From Chloroflexota bacterium (lineage in GTDB: Bacteria > Chloroflexota > Anaerolineae > Caldilineales > Caldilineaceae), in the NCBI GenBank assembly GCA_016861025.1, contig BOKO01000004.1, forward strand, positions 310,001-374,000: DNA of 64,000 nt, written 5' to 3'. Shown here one piece after another: positions 22,496 to 30,759 of this stretch. How positions within the stretch are numbered: position 1 is the stretch's first letter; each line of letters starts with the position of its first letter. Both the position numbers and the translations under genes were made by a program. The notes under the pieces were generated by a model. That model had not been told where the DNA came from, searched no databases, and saw only the letters and a program-made list of their open reading frames with translations.

Positions 22496-24846
22496 GATGG
22501 GCGGCGATCGTTGAAAAATGCGGTGAGAAACAGGGTGCGGCTTTGCCAGGGCACGGATTGCCCGCTCAATTGGCGCTCAAACAGATTTTTGATTTCGGCG
22601 ATTTCTGTGTTGGTCAGCCGCGCCGCCAGCCGGTCGATGTAGGCGGGACGTCCGCCGCTGGCAGGCGTGAACCAGCGTTCGATCATGGCGGCGGTGATCG
22701 GCGTTGCGGTTTCTTCGGTTTCGCTCTGCACGGCGACGGTCAATCCGGCGGCGTTGAAGGCAGCGCGCAGGTCGTGCTCATCCCAGTTGACCAGCGGATC
22801 GGCGGCGTCGGCGTAGATCGCTTCCTCCGCCTGTTGCCAGCGTTCCACCACGTCGGCGGCAAGGTGGCGGCGGTCGATCAACGCATAGAGCCGCTGCGTG
22901 TGGCGCGGGACGCGCTCCGCCAGGCTGATCACGCCGCCGGGCGCCAGCAGTTCCGTCAACAGCCGACACACCGCTCCCTTGTCCGCCTCGTCAATCAGGG
23001 CGTTGTGCCCTACGATGGCGTCGAAGCGAAGGAGTTGCGAGTTGCGAGGAGCGAGGGGTGGCGCGCCGCCAGTTTGCAGGGCTAGAAAGAGCGGCAATTC
23101 CTCGATTTTGCCTTCCATGATCACCGGACGTTCGACCTGTGGCAAGCGTTCGGCGAGCTGGCGCAGAGCGTCGGCGTCGCGGCGGTTGCGCGCCAGGGCG
23201 TAGACGCCGCCTTCGGGCGCGCGCCGCACTGCCTCCCACGTCAGCAGACCGGCGCCAGCTTTGAGGTCGAGCACGGTGCTGTGGTTGAGGATGCGCGCAG
23301 CGTCGAGGACGCGGTCGCGTACGCGCGCCAGCCGCTCGCCTGCGCCGGAAATTGTGCGCTGCAGCCAGCGTTCACGCGCCGGATCGTTGGGCGAATGGGT
23401 CAGGATTTCGCCGCGCTCCTCTTCAGCGTCGAGCATGGCGGCAAGCTGCGCCTCGCGGCGTCGCGCCACGTCAACGCGAATCGCCGCCTCATAGCCCTGA
23501 TCCGACGGCTGATAGAAGACTTTGCCCTGCAGCGAAGTCGGCAGATATTGCTGCGCCACCCAATGGTCGCGATAGGCGTGCGGGTAAAGATAGCCCTCGC
23601 CGTGGCCGAAGCCTTCCTTGTCGCGGTTGGCGTCCTTGAGATGGTTGGGCACGCCGCTGTCCGCCTCTTTGCCGACCTGCTCCAGCGCGTCAAAGAACGC
23701 AAACGCCGTATTCGACTTCTTCGCCGTCGCCAGATAGAGCGCTGCCGTCGCCAGGTGAAAGCGCCCTTCCGGCATCCCCACCTGCTCGAACGCCTGCGCG
23801 CAGGCATTGACAACCTGAATCGCGTTTGGGTCGGCCATGCCCACATCTTCGCTGGCGAAGATCAACATGCGCCGGAAGATGAAGCGCGGCGATTCGCCTG
23901 CGTAGACCATCTTCGCCATCCAATAGAGCGCTGCGTCGGGGTCGCTACCGCGCAAACTCTTGATGAAGGCGCTGATTGTATCAAAATGATAGTCGCCCTC
24001 CTTGTCATAGAGCACGGCGCGGCGTTGGATCGACTCTTCGGCGATGGCGAGGGTGATGTGGAGAGTGGGAAAGTGGAGATTAGGAGACTGAAGATTGGCG
24101 ATTGGAGATTGGCTGCGCTGCGCATCTCCAGTCTCCAGTCCCCAATCTCCAATCTCCGACTTTCCAGTTCCCGTCGTCTCCACCGCCAATTCCAGCGCGT
24201 TGAGCACGGCGCGGGCGTCGCCGTTGGCGACCTCGATCAGGTGCTCCAGCGCGTCGTCGTCGATGGTGATGTTCAGCCCGCCGTAGCCGCGCTCCGGGTC
24301 GGTGAGCGTCTGCTGCACGATGGCGCGCAGGTCGTCTTTGGTAAGCGGTGCGAGCTGAAAGATGCGGCTGCGGCTGACGAGCGCCTTGTTGACCTCGAAA
24401 TAGGGGTTTTCGGTCGTGGCGCCGATGAAAATCACCGTACCGTTTTCGACCCACGGCAGCAGCGCGTCCTGCTGCGCCTTGTTGAAGCGATGCACTTCGT
24501 CGACGAAGAGGATCGTGCGCTGGCCGTACTGCTTGGCGCGGCTCTGCGCCTCCTCGATCGCCTCGCGGATGTCCTTGACGCCGGCAAGCACAGCGTTAAT
24601 GGCGATGAAATGGGCGCGCGTGGTGTTTGCGATGACGCGCGCCAGCGTCGTTTTTCCTGTGCCCGGCGGCCCGTAGAAGATCACGCTCGAAAGCTGGTCG
24701 GCTTCGATGGCGCGACGCAGCAGCCGTCCTGGCCCCACGATGTGCTGTTGTCCGACATATTCATCGAGCGTGCGCGGGCGCATCCTTGCCGCCAGCGGCG
24801 CGCTGCGCGCCATGCGATCCTGGTTGGCTTGCTCGAAGAGATCCAT
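22492..24846 (-). CDS. rarA: RarA/MgsA-type replication-recombination AAA ATPase fused to a methyltransferase-like domain
   Basis: 784 residues. Residues 1 to about 460 are RarA: Walker A GPPGTGKTT (about 59-67), Walker B ILFVDEVHRFNK, sensor GATTENP, and a tetramerisation part with HAYRDHWVAQQYLP. RarA acts at stalled replication forks. The C-terminal ~320 residues look like a Rossmann methyltransferase: VLDLKAGAGLLTWEA is motif I and LLAPGGVISLAERV motif V-like. This makes the protein far longer than the usual 440 residues. Residues about 226-263 do not fit RarA and come from a palindromic repeat at 24061-24166. A second foreign-looking tract (PLAPRNSQLLR) is at 23028-23056. It sits between the nucleotidyltransferase and LLM genes with overlap or one-base gaps. 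Confidence 0.88.
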   Translation of the reverse strand: MDLFEQANQDRMARSAPLAARMRPRTLDEYVGQQHIVGPGRLLRRAIEADQLSSVIFYGPPGTGKTTLARVIANTTRAHFIAINAVLAGVKDIREAIEEAQSRAKQYGQRTILFVDEVHRFNKAQQDALLPWVENGTVIFIGATTENPYFEVNKALVSRSRIFQLAPLTKDDLRAIVQQTLTDPERGYGGLNITIDDDALEHLIEVANGDARAVLNALELAVETTGTGKSEIGDWGLETGDAQRSQSPIANLQSPNLHFPTLHITLAIAEESIQRRAVLYDKEGDYHFDTISAFIKSLRGSDPDAALYWMAKMVYAGESPRFIFRRMLIFASEDVGMADPNAIQVVNACAQAFEQVGMPEGRFHLATAALYLATAKKSNTAFAFFDALEQVGKEADSGVPNHLKDANRDKEGFGHGEGYLYPHAYRDHWVAQQYLPTSLQGKVFYQPSDQGYEAAIRVDVARRREAQLAAMLDAEEERGEILTHSPNDPARERWLQRTISGAGERLARVRDRVLDAARILNHSTVLDLKAGAGLLTWEAVRRAPEGGVYALARNRRDADALRQLAERLPQVERPVIMEGKIEELPLFLALQTGGAPPLAPRNSQLLRFDAIVGHNALIDEADKGAVCRLLTELLAPGGVISLAERVPRHTQRLYALIDRRHLAADVVERWQQAEEAIYADAADPLVNWDEHDLRAAFNAAGLTVAVQSETEETATPITAAMIERWFTPASGGRPAYIDRLAARLTNTEIAEIKNLFERQLSGQSVPWQSRTLFLTAFFNDRRPS
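23028..23056. repeat. GAGTTGCGAGTTGCGAG tract inside rarA
   Basis: Two to three degenerate GAGTTGC units in the methyltransferase half of the rarA fusion, in frame and encoding an odd PRNSQLL peptide. It looks like a fragment of a second dispersed repeat. Confidence 0.45.
24061..24166. repeat. GGAGATTGG-type palindrome inserted in frame in rarA
   Basis: The purine-rich arm (about 24065-24112) and pyrimidine-rich arm (about 24121-24166) are imperfect inverses around a CTGCGCTGCG loop. They are made of repeated GGAGATTGG/GGAGACTGG units and their inverse. The length preserves the rarA frame. Translated on the minus strand it gives SEIGDWGLETGD, then a Ser/Pro/Gln/Asn-rich stretch. Confidence 0.8.
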
Positions 24847-24847
24847 G

Positions 24848-25738
24848 CTATGCCATTACAAACTTGGGGCGATAGGCGCCATCTGTCAGCTCGACGACGC
24901 GCTGCCACAGCGTTTCCAGCGCCGCCGTTGATTGCGTCAGCGTCTGCACATCGTGTCCGGGCGTGGCGAGGATGTCGCTCAACGCAGCGGTGTAGCCAGC
25001 AGGAACAGCTGCGAAGCCGTCGATCTCACGCATGGCGCGTTTGTCGCTCATGTAATAGCGACGATTCAACGCAAAGAGCGCCTGCGTCAGGTTTGTTGCG
25101 GCGCGGGTCAGGCAGCCCACAGTGTTGTAGACATCTCCTTGTGCTGCAAAGGAGCGTGCGTGCAGCAGTGTGAACTCGGCGCTCCACAGGCTGTCGTCGA
25201 CAACGCGGCGGTGCAGCAGATCAGGATAGCGTTCGACGCGCGCCTTCAACGCGGCAATCACACCGGTCGGGTCAAAGAGCGGCACGCAAATCCGCGTCTC
25301 CGCCAGGTAGGTGACGCTGTAGAAGCCATAGGGCGGCTGCTGCGGATAGTCGTGGTGAACGATGCCCTGTTCCGCGTCGTCGATGGTGCGGGCGACCTGT
25401 TCGAGGTTGCGGTAGAGAAAATCGACCTTGCCCGACGCCGTGTGAATCCACGCGCCGCCGTTGACCCACGCGCCCCACTCATAAAAATCGGTGACGATCG
25501 GCGGTTGGATGGCGACCTGTCGGGCAATCTGGACAATGTCGTCGATGCGAAAAGGCGAATCGGGCCGATAATAGAGGCCAAGATCGACATCGGAGTCGGG
25601 GCGCGCGGCGCCGTTTGCATACGAACCGCCTAACACCACAGCGACGACGCTGGATGTCTGCGCCAGTGCGTTGACCAGTTGGTGAATTGTACGGCGCTTG
25701 TCAGGGGGCAGCGGTTCAGGCAGGTCGGCGAGCATCAT
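24848..25738 (-). CDS. Nucleotidyltransferase-domain protein
   Basis: 296 residues. The N-terminal polymerase-beta-like fold has GGSYANGAARPDSDVDLGLYY: the GS motif and D-x-D (Asp51 and Asp53 by count) that bind metal and nucleotide. The C-terminal half is helical (about 185-290) and probably binds the target. Such proteins attach nucleotides to proteins or small molecules (antibiotics, or toxin-antitoxin MNT types); nothing here fixes the substrate. It overlaps the EEP gene by 23 bases at its start and ends one base before rarA. Confidence 0.8.
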   Translation of the reverse strand: MMLADLPEPLPPDKRRTIHQLVNALAQTSSVVAVVLGGSYANGAARPDSDVDLGLYYRPDSPFRIDDIVQIARQVAIQPPIVTDFYEWGAWVNGGAWIHTASGKVDFLYRNLEQVARTIDDAEQGIVHHDYPQQPPYGFYSVTYLAETRICVPLFDPTGVIAALKARVERYPDLLHRRVVDDSLWSAEFTLLHARSFAAQGDVYNTVGCLTRAATNLTQALFALNRRYYMSDKRAMREIDGFAAVPAGYTAALSDILATPGHDVQTLTQSTAALETLWQRVVELTDGAYRPKFVMA

Positions 25739-26606
25739 TTTCCGACTCCAACGTCAGCTCTGCCAGCACAGGGCGATGATCGGAGACGCCGTCGCTCTCT
25801 GTCCAAATCGTGCAGTTTGCAACCATCGGCGCCAGCGATTGGCTGGCAAAGAAATAGTCGATGCGCATCGGCCAGTCCTGCGCCGGGAAGGTAATGCCGC
25901 CGGGTTTGCCAAAGCGCCGGTAGAGATCGACATAGCCCGTCTTTTCCATTGCCTCGACCACCTGTGGCCCCTTGCCGTCGTCGCCAGCCGCCCCACCGCT
26001 CTGACTCGTCGGCTGCTCCCGCAGTGCAGCCAGTCGCTCCTCCGGCCAATCCCAACGGCTGACGGCGTTGAAGTCGCCCATCACCAGGTGTGGACGGTTG
26101 CGGTCGCGCACGAGCCATGTTCGCGCTACGCGCAGTTGCACCATGCGCGCAGTTTCGCTCTTGTGATCGAGGTGGGTGACATAGACGGTGAAGGTGCGCC
26201 CCTCCGGCAGCAGGATGCGCCCTTCAAGCAGCCCGCGTTGTTCGCGCCCGGCGAGCACGCCCTCCTTGTCCTCCTCCTTCGCTGTCAGGTGATGGGCGGA
26301 GCTGGCGATGATGGGCCAGCGACTGAGCAGCGCGTTGCCGTAGGCGTCGGCGGGCATGTCCTTCTCGGCGGGCCAGCGCAGACATGGCCCAAAGACAAAG
26401 TGCATCCCCAGCCGCGCCGCCAACGCTTCGAGCGCCGGTCGTGCGTCGCCTTGCACCACGCGCGGATAGTAAACTTCATTCAGCCCGATGATGTCGGCGC
26501 CGATGGCGCGCAGCACGTCGGTCACGCCGTCGAGGTTCGGCTTGCCGTCGGCGGTGCGCCAGCCGTGGATGTTGTAGGTGACGATCTTGATCGGAACGCT
26601 GGGCAT
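25716..26606 (-). CDS. Endonuclease/exonuclease/phosphatase-family hydrolase
   Basis: 296 residues, Mg-dependent EEP fold, shared by nucleases, sphingomyelinases and inositol phosphatases. Conserved blocks in order: TYNIHGW, IGLNEVY (catalytic Glu), YGNALLSRWP, VTHLDHKS, MGDFNAVS, RIDYFFASQ and SDHRPVLAEL (catalytic Asp-His). No signal peptide is evident, so a cytoplasmic nuclease or phosphoesterase is likely. A short Ser/Gly/Asp-rich insertion (SQSGGAAGDDGKG) is present. It starts 20 bases after the DUF2283 gene and overlaps the nucleotidyltransferase gene. Confidence 0.88.
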   Translation of the reverse strand: MPSVPIKIVTYNIHGWRTADGKPNLDGVTDVLRAIGADIIGLNEVYYPRVVQGDARPALEALAARLGMHFVFGPCLRWPAEKDMPADAYGNALLSRWPIIASSAHHLTAKEEDKEGVLAGREQRGLLEGRILLPEGRTFTVYVTHLDHKSETARMVQLRVARTWLVRDRNRPHLVMGDFNAVSRWDWPEERLAALREQPTSQSGGAAGDDGKGPQVVEAMEKTGYVDLYRRFGKPGGITFPAQDWPMRIDYFFASQSLAPMVANCTIWTESDGVSDHRPVLAELTLESENDARRPA

Positions 26607-26626
26607 GAAAGTGTAGCCTGACTGGC

Positions 26627-26842
26627 TTAGGTGACGGCCAGTGACTGCACAGGCAGAGCAGTCACTTCCAGCCGTGAAAGATTGACGACTTTGCTGACGT
26701 GGTCGATATCGATACCGACAAGCCGATGGTGTTCGTCGAAGTCAAGCACCATGCCCGGCGCGACAACATTCGATTCGGTGCTGTCACCTTCTGAGAGTTC
26801 AATGTACAGGGAGTCGGTTTCAGGATAATAGTGAAATGTCAT
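26627..26842 (-). CDS. DUF2283 small protein
   Basis: 71 residues matching the DUF2283 pattern: YYPETDSLYIELSEG, then VLDFDEHHRLVGIDI, and a final VVNLSRLEV. Family members are small alpha-beta proteins of unknown function, widespread in bacteria, sometimes next to toxin-like genes. It is the first gene of the six-gene minus-strand run and is divergent from the HD-domain gene. Confidence 0.88.
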   Translation of the reverse strand: MTFHYYPETDSLYIELSEGDSTESNVVAPGMVLDFDEHHRLVGIDIDHVSKVVNLSRLEVTALPVQSLAVT

Positions 26843-26877
26843 GAAAACCTGTCACGGTGTTTGTGAAATCGAAAACG

Positions 26878-26904
26878 TTGGCAGTTACCACTTTGGAGTA
26901 TAAT
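26878..26904 (+). promoter_or_regulatory. Predicted promoter of the HD-domain gene
   Basis: TTGGCA (26878-26883), 15-base spacer, TATAAT (26899-26904). The spacer is short. Predicted start near 26911, about 54 bases before the ATG at 26965. Confidence 0.45.
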
Positions 26905-26964
26905 CAGGTGCTATTGTTTGTCAACGTTATCGATCCAGCTATTCTTTCGGAGAAAGGCTACCTC

Positions 26965-27546
26965 ATGTCACTTCCAACCCGCGACGAAGCCTATGCCCTG
27001 CTCTGCGAGTGGGTGCAGTCGGAAAGTCTGCGCCGGCACATGCTGGCGGTGGAGGCTGCGCTGCGCGCCTATGCCCGTCACTTTGGCGAGGATGAGGAGT
27101 TGTGGGGCATCACCGGGCTGCTCCACGATCTTGACTACGAACGCTTTCCCAACATGGACGATCAGGTCAACGGCCACCCGCGCACCGAGCTGCGTCTCTT
27201 CCGCGAACGCGGCTACCCGCCGGAGCTGATTCACGCTGTCGAAGCGCATGCCACGTTCCTGGGCGTCCCGCGCGAGTCGCTGCTCGACAAGACGCTGCTG
27301 GCATGCGACGAGCTGACCGGGCTGATCCAGGCGGCGGCGTATGTGCGCCCGGATCGCGACCTGCGCAACGTCGAGGTGAAGTCGATCAAGAAGAAGTGGA
27401 AGGACAAAGCCTTCACCGCCGCCATCGACCGCCACGAAAACATGCAGTTCATCGAGGAGTTGGGCGTCCCCTTCGACGAGCATGTCGAGCGCGTGCTCAC
27501 GGCAATGCAAGGCATCGCGGCGGAGTTGGGGGTGGCGGGGGAATGA
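26965..27546 (+). CDS. HD-domain phosphohydrolase-like protein
   Basis: 193 residues from the ATG at 26965, preceded by GGAGAAAGG; an upstream in-frame ATG at 26857 lies ahead of the promoter. HD superfamily: the first His in LRRHMLAVEAALR, then GLLHDLDYERFPN (His-Asp pair), then the distal EAHATFLG and LLACDELTG (distal Asp). This is the pattern of small predicted hydrolases related to HDIG proteins. Substrate unknown, possibly a nucleotide. The stop codon coincides with the edge of the palindrome at 27546-27652. Confidence 0.88.
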   Translation: MSLPTRDEAYALLCEWVQSESLRRHMLAVEAALRAYARHFGEDEELWGITGLLHDLDYERFPNMDDQVNGHPRTELRLFRERGYPPELIHAVEAHATFLGVPRESLLDKTLLACDELTGLIQAAAYVRPDRDLRNVEVKSIKKKWKDKAFTAAIDRHENMQFIEELGVPFDEHVERVLTAMQGIAAELGVAGE

Positions 27547-27652
27547 GAGATTGGAGATTGAGAGATTGGAGATTAAGAGATGTTGAAACGATCTCCCTGC
27601 CTCGAACAAATCTCCTAATCTCCAATCTCCAATCTCCAATCTCCTAATCTTC
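27546..27652. repeat. GGAGATTGG-type palindrome at a convergent gene end
   Basis: The left arm (about 27546-27580) is made of GAGATTGGAGATT units; the right arm (about 27612-27652) is TCTCCTAATCTCCAATCTCC and repeats of it; the loop is about 30 bases. It starts at the HD-gene stop, and its right arm encodes the last 13 residues and stop codon of the opposing gene. Confidence 0.85.
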
Positions 27653-28520
27653 GCAACTGCACCGTACACTGCGCCGTGTAGTCGCTCCACCAGTCTTTGC
27701 AGGCGCGTGGGTCGAGGAACTGACCTGTGTCGCGTGTGGCAATTTTGACCGAGCCGCGGTCGGCGACGCCGATGATTTCGCCGTTGCGCAGCGCCGGGAG
27801 TTGTCCACGCCCGGCGGCGTTGGTCGCCTGATAGAGTGCGAGCAAACCGGGGTTGACGGCGAAATTTTCAAGATGGATCATATAGCCGACGGCAGCCGTG
27901 TCGCGGCGCGTGTAGGTGATAGTCAGGCGACGCTCCTCAGCGTAGAGCACCAGCGCTTTGAAGTCGCCTGTGTAGATATTTGGCGTGCGACGTGGGAGGC
28001 TGAGCGGTTCGTTGGGCGCGGTCTCCATTTCGATCAACGTCACCGGATAATCGGTGATCGGCGCGCCGCGACAGCCATCGGCGCCGCAGTTCCAATCCCA
28101 GTCGTACACTTGATGCACTGAGCGAAAGACCGGCAATCGCGGCGGTGCAAACATGCCGTCGATCTGCGGCGCCAGCGGGTCAGTGTCACCGCCATAGTTG
28201 ACCAGACCCAAATGACCTGTGGTTGTGATGTAACTGCGCAGCGCTAGATTCAGATCGCCGTGCAGCGCAGCCGGGCGGTCGGAAGGCGGCGGTTCGACCG
28301 GGATAGCGTTGTAGACCAGCGGGGTTTGCGTGGGAGCGGGCGTCGGTTCCGGCGTGGGCGCCTGTTCGTAGGCAATGATCGGCATGAAGACGGACACCGG
28401 CGGTATCGTCTCGCCCGGCGGCTCCTGTGCCTGGGTGGGAAGCGCATCCTGGGTCGCAAACCATGCAAACGCAATAATTGCTGCAAACACAACTGCAAAT
28501 ACAGATGGTTTGGCGCTCAT
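27615..28520 (-). CDS. Secreted protein of unknown function with Thr-Pro linker
   Basis: 301 residues. AAGGAG precedes the ATG. Signal sequence (about 1-30), then VSVFMPIIAYEQ, a short Pro/Thr linker (about 52-70) and a folded domain of about 200 residues with four Cys (WNCGADGC; ACKDWWSDYTAQC), rich in aromatic residues and beta strands. I do not recognise the family. The last residues (RRLGDWRLEIGD) come from the palindromic repeat at 27546-27652 and so replace or extend the original C-terminus. The convergent gene is the HD protein. Confidence 0.65.
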   Translation of the reverse strand: MSAKPSVFAVVFAAIIAFAWFATQDALPTQAQEPPGETIPPVSVFMPIIAYEQAPTPEPTPAPTQTPLVYNAIPVEPPPSDRPAALHGDLNLALRSYITTTGHLGLVNYGGDTDPLAPQIDGMFAPPRLPVFRSVHQVYDWDWNCGADGCRGAPITDYPVTLIEMETAPNEPLSLPRRTPNIYTGDFKALVLYAEERRLTITYTRRDTAAVGYMIHLENFAVNPGLLALYQATNAAGRGQLPALRNGEIIGVADRGSVKIATRDTGQFLDPRACKDWWSDYTAQCTVQLRRLGDWRLEIGD

Positions 28521-28579
28521 GAATCGTCTCCTTTTGCTTGTGCATCCTTCGACGAAACCGGGACAGCCGTCAGCGCAGT

Positions 28580-29326
28580 TTATTCAGCCACGGGCGGCTG
28601 GTGCAGCATCGATCCGCCGAGCCGCAGCAGCGCCGCCCCGATCTGGCGCAGACAGCCGGGAAGGTCGCTCGAAATGGCGGCCGGTGCAAGGTGCAAAAAC
28701 TCCCAGCGCTCAGTGAGCAACGTCGGGCGCGACTCTTGGGCGGTGGATTCGTCATCACAATTGATGCCAAGATAACCGCCGCGCGCCCGCAGTGTGATGT
28801 CAATTGGGCGTTCGCCGATGATGCGATTTTTAAGAGGGCGCAGGTTGTGCTCGCGCAGCGCCGACCATAGCCGGTCAAAAGGATCATCTATTCGGAACAA
28901 CTCCTTGACATCGCCCGCCGCCAATAGCTGCGCCATCGTCGTGTGGATAAAGGTCAGGCGGCGAAAGGTGGTGGCCGGCACAGGCCGTGCCAGCCGCTCA
29001 AGCGGCCCGATGTCGATGCGATAGTAATAATCATTGGCGCGCGGATGGTCAGGTTCGTCGGGCAGCAGGTCGCGACGCAGCATCAGCCGGTAGCGGCGGG
29101 TAGGTGCAATGTACGAGATCGTTTGTGCTTCCGGCTGATTGCGAAAGGCGCCAGTTTGATAAAATGCAAGGAAGTCGGCGCCGATGCGTCGCGGCGCCTT
29201 GCGTTGAGGGATGCGATACCATCCGTAGCAGGCGGCGCGCTCGAAGTCGGCGCTGTTATTCAAAACGACGACAAGCACTGTGCGGCGCCGCGCTTCGGCG
29301 TCCAGGTACGTTGCGGACATTGCCAT
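28580..29326 (-). CDS. Protein of unknown function
   Basis: 248 residues, cytoplasmic by appearance (no signal or membrane segment). N-terminal half: a YLDAEARRRTVLVVVLNNS start, YLAFYQTGAFR-like and YIAPTRRYRLMLR strands, which look like a nucleic-acid-related alpha-beta domain. C-terminal part: a basic segment (LRPLKNRIIGERP). I recognise no catalytic motif. A good promoter (29354-29382) and an AAAGG site support expression. It may be cotranscribed with the secreted protein 59 bases downstream. Confidence 0.65.
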   Translation of the reverse strand: MAMSATYLDAEARRRTVLVVVLNNSADFERAACYGWYRIPQRKAPRRIGADFLAFYQTGAFRNQPEAQTISYIAPTRRYRLMLRRDLLPDEPDHPRANDYYYRIDIGPLERLARPVPATTFRRLTFIHTTMAQLLAAGDVKELFRIDDPFDRLWSALREHNLRPLKNRIIGERPIDITLRARGGYLGINCDDESTAQESRPTLLTERWEFLHLAPAAISSDLPGCLRQIGAALLRLGGSMLHQPPVAE

Positions 29327-29353
29327 ACCTTTCTGTAAGAAATCTGGCGATAA

Positions 29354-29382
29354 ATTGTATCATAAACGCAATGCACGCTCAA
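29354..29382 (-). promoter_or_regulatory. Predicted promoter of the 29326-28580 gene
   Basis: On the minus strand: TTGAGC (29382-29377), 17-base spacer, TACAAT (29359-29354). The start site would be near 29347, about 21 bases before the ATG. Confidence 0.55.
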
Positions 29383-29478
29383 TCAGTGTGGGGACCTAAA
29401 AAGCCGACGCACCATGGTGCTCAATCGAGTTGGCAAATTGCACAAACGCACCATTCACGATTTCAGGAGAGGCAGGCC

Positions 29479-30759
29479 ATGATCGTCTACCCTGTTCGCC
29501 GTTCGATAACGCCCTATGTGCGTTTTGTTGCCGTGCTGCTGGCGCTTTATGTGGCAACGCTGCTGATCTTCTGGCTGGCGGCGCGCCCGACAACGATTGA
29601 TCTAGGGATCATGGCGACAGTAGCTGCGGTCGGAATTGCGGCTGTAGGCGTGGTTGGATTCATCGCCTACCGTATGCGGCTAATCTATCGACTTCCCCGC
29701 GTCGGCGGCGTGGTGATCGTCGCTTTTTTGCTGGCGGCCCTGCTGAGCTTACTCACAGTCTGGATCGGTGCGCAGTTGTTGTTTATTGAGCTTTACGATG
29801 TCACGGTTGCAATCGTGCTAATGGTTTTGGCAGCGGGCATTGTCATGGCGATTGGCTATTTGCAGTCATCGGTGCTGTCGGAAAAGATCGACGCATTGCA
29901 TAGCGCCGCTGAACAACTGGCGTTGGGACGTTATCACGTGCGCGTTGAACTGGAAGATGGGGACGAGCTGGCGCAATTGGCGAGCGTGTTCAACGCAGTG
30001 GCAGCCAAACTCGATGCCGCCGCCCGCAAGGAACACCAGCTCGAACGCCTGCGCCGCGATCTGACCGCCTGGATCGCCTACGATCTGCGCGTGCCGTTGC
30101 TTTCGGCGCGCACCATGGTCGAAAGCATCGCCGAAGGGCTGGTCACTGATCCGGAGATGTTCGACCGTTATCTGCGCATCGCCCGCCGCGATATCAACGT
30201 GCTCTCCGACCTGATCGACGACCTCTGCGATATGGCGCAGGTGGATGCAACCGGCATTCGGCTGGAGCGTACACCGGCGCACATCGGCGAGCTAATCCAG
30301 ACTACGGTCGAGGAATTGGCGCAGACCGCTGCACAAAAAGATGTTCAGTTGACTGCGCGCTGCGCACCGAACATTCCACCGGTCTCGATCGATGTGCGTC
30401 AGATCAGCCGCGTACTTAACAATCTGGTGGGCGACGCCATCCAACGCGTGCCCAAAGGCGGGGCTGTCAAACTCAACGCCTATCCTGAGCGCAACGGCGC
30501 TTTGGTCGAAATCACCGATATCTATGAAGGGGAGCGATCCGAAGACGCCATGACCACCTTCAAGCTCTTCTTTGGCGAAGATGATGTGCGCAGTCAGACA
30601 CAGGAAACGCCACGGTTGCGGTTGGCGCTGGCTGATGTCGTTGTGCGTGCACATGGCAGCCGGATTCGCCCCCAGCGGTTAGGCGACCAGGGGCTGCGTC
30701 TGGTCTTCGCTCTGACCAAAGAAGGCGTCGGCGTCAATCCGCTCAAGCGCGGCATGTGA
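29479..30759 (+). CDS. Histidine-kinase-like membrane protein lacking the phospho-acceptor His
   Basis: 426 residues from the ATG at 29479 (AGGAGAGG before it); the frame is open 125 codons upstream but overlaps the divergent gene. Four membrane helices (about 15-135) precede a HAMP linker (about 145-185). The dimerisation helix reads LTAWIAYDLRVPL, where family members have S-H-E-L-R-T-P: residue 201 is Tyr instead of His. The N box is NNLVGDAIQ with Asp319 where Asn normally sits, and the ATP-lid region (ITDIYEGERSED) lacks the D-x-G-x-G motif. It therefore appears unable to autophosphorylate, and no response regulator is adjacent. A scaffold or sensor role without kinase activity is likely. 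Confidence 0.8.
   Translation: MIVYPVRRSITPYVRFVAVLLALYVATLLIFWLAARPTTIDLGIMATVAAVGIAAVGVVGFIAYRMRLIYRLPRVGGVVIVAFLLAALLSLLTVWIGAQLLFIELYDVTVAIVLMVLAAGIVMAIGYLQSSVLSEKIDALHSAAEQLALGRYHVRVELEDGDELAQLASVFNAVAAKLDAAARKEHQLERLRRDLTAWIAYDLRVPLLSARTMVESIAEGLVTDPEMFDRYLRIARRDINVLSDLIDDLCDMAQVDATGIRLERTPAHIGELIQTTVEELAQTAAQKDVQLTARCAPNIPPVSIDVRQISRVLNNLVGDAIQRVPKGGAVKLNAYPERNGALVEITDIYEGERSEDAMTTFKLFFGEDDVRSQTQETPRLRLALADVVVRAHGSRIRPQRLGDQGLRLVFALTKEGVGVNPLKRGM

Noticed and set aside
23281..25173. 630-codon open frame opposite rarA and the nucleotidyltransferase gene
   Set aside because: Spans two clear genes on the other strand and has low-complexity Arg/Leu/His composition.
29104..29478. N-terminal extension of the kinase-like protein
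   Set aside because: It overlaps the divergent gene and its promoter; AGGAGAGG marks the ATG at 29479.
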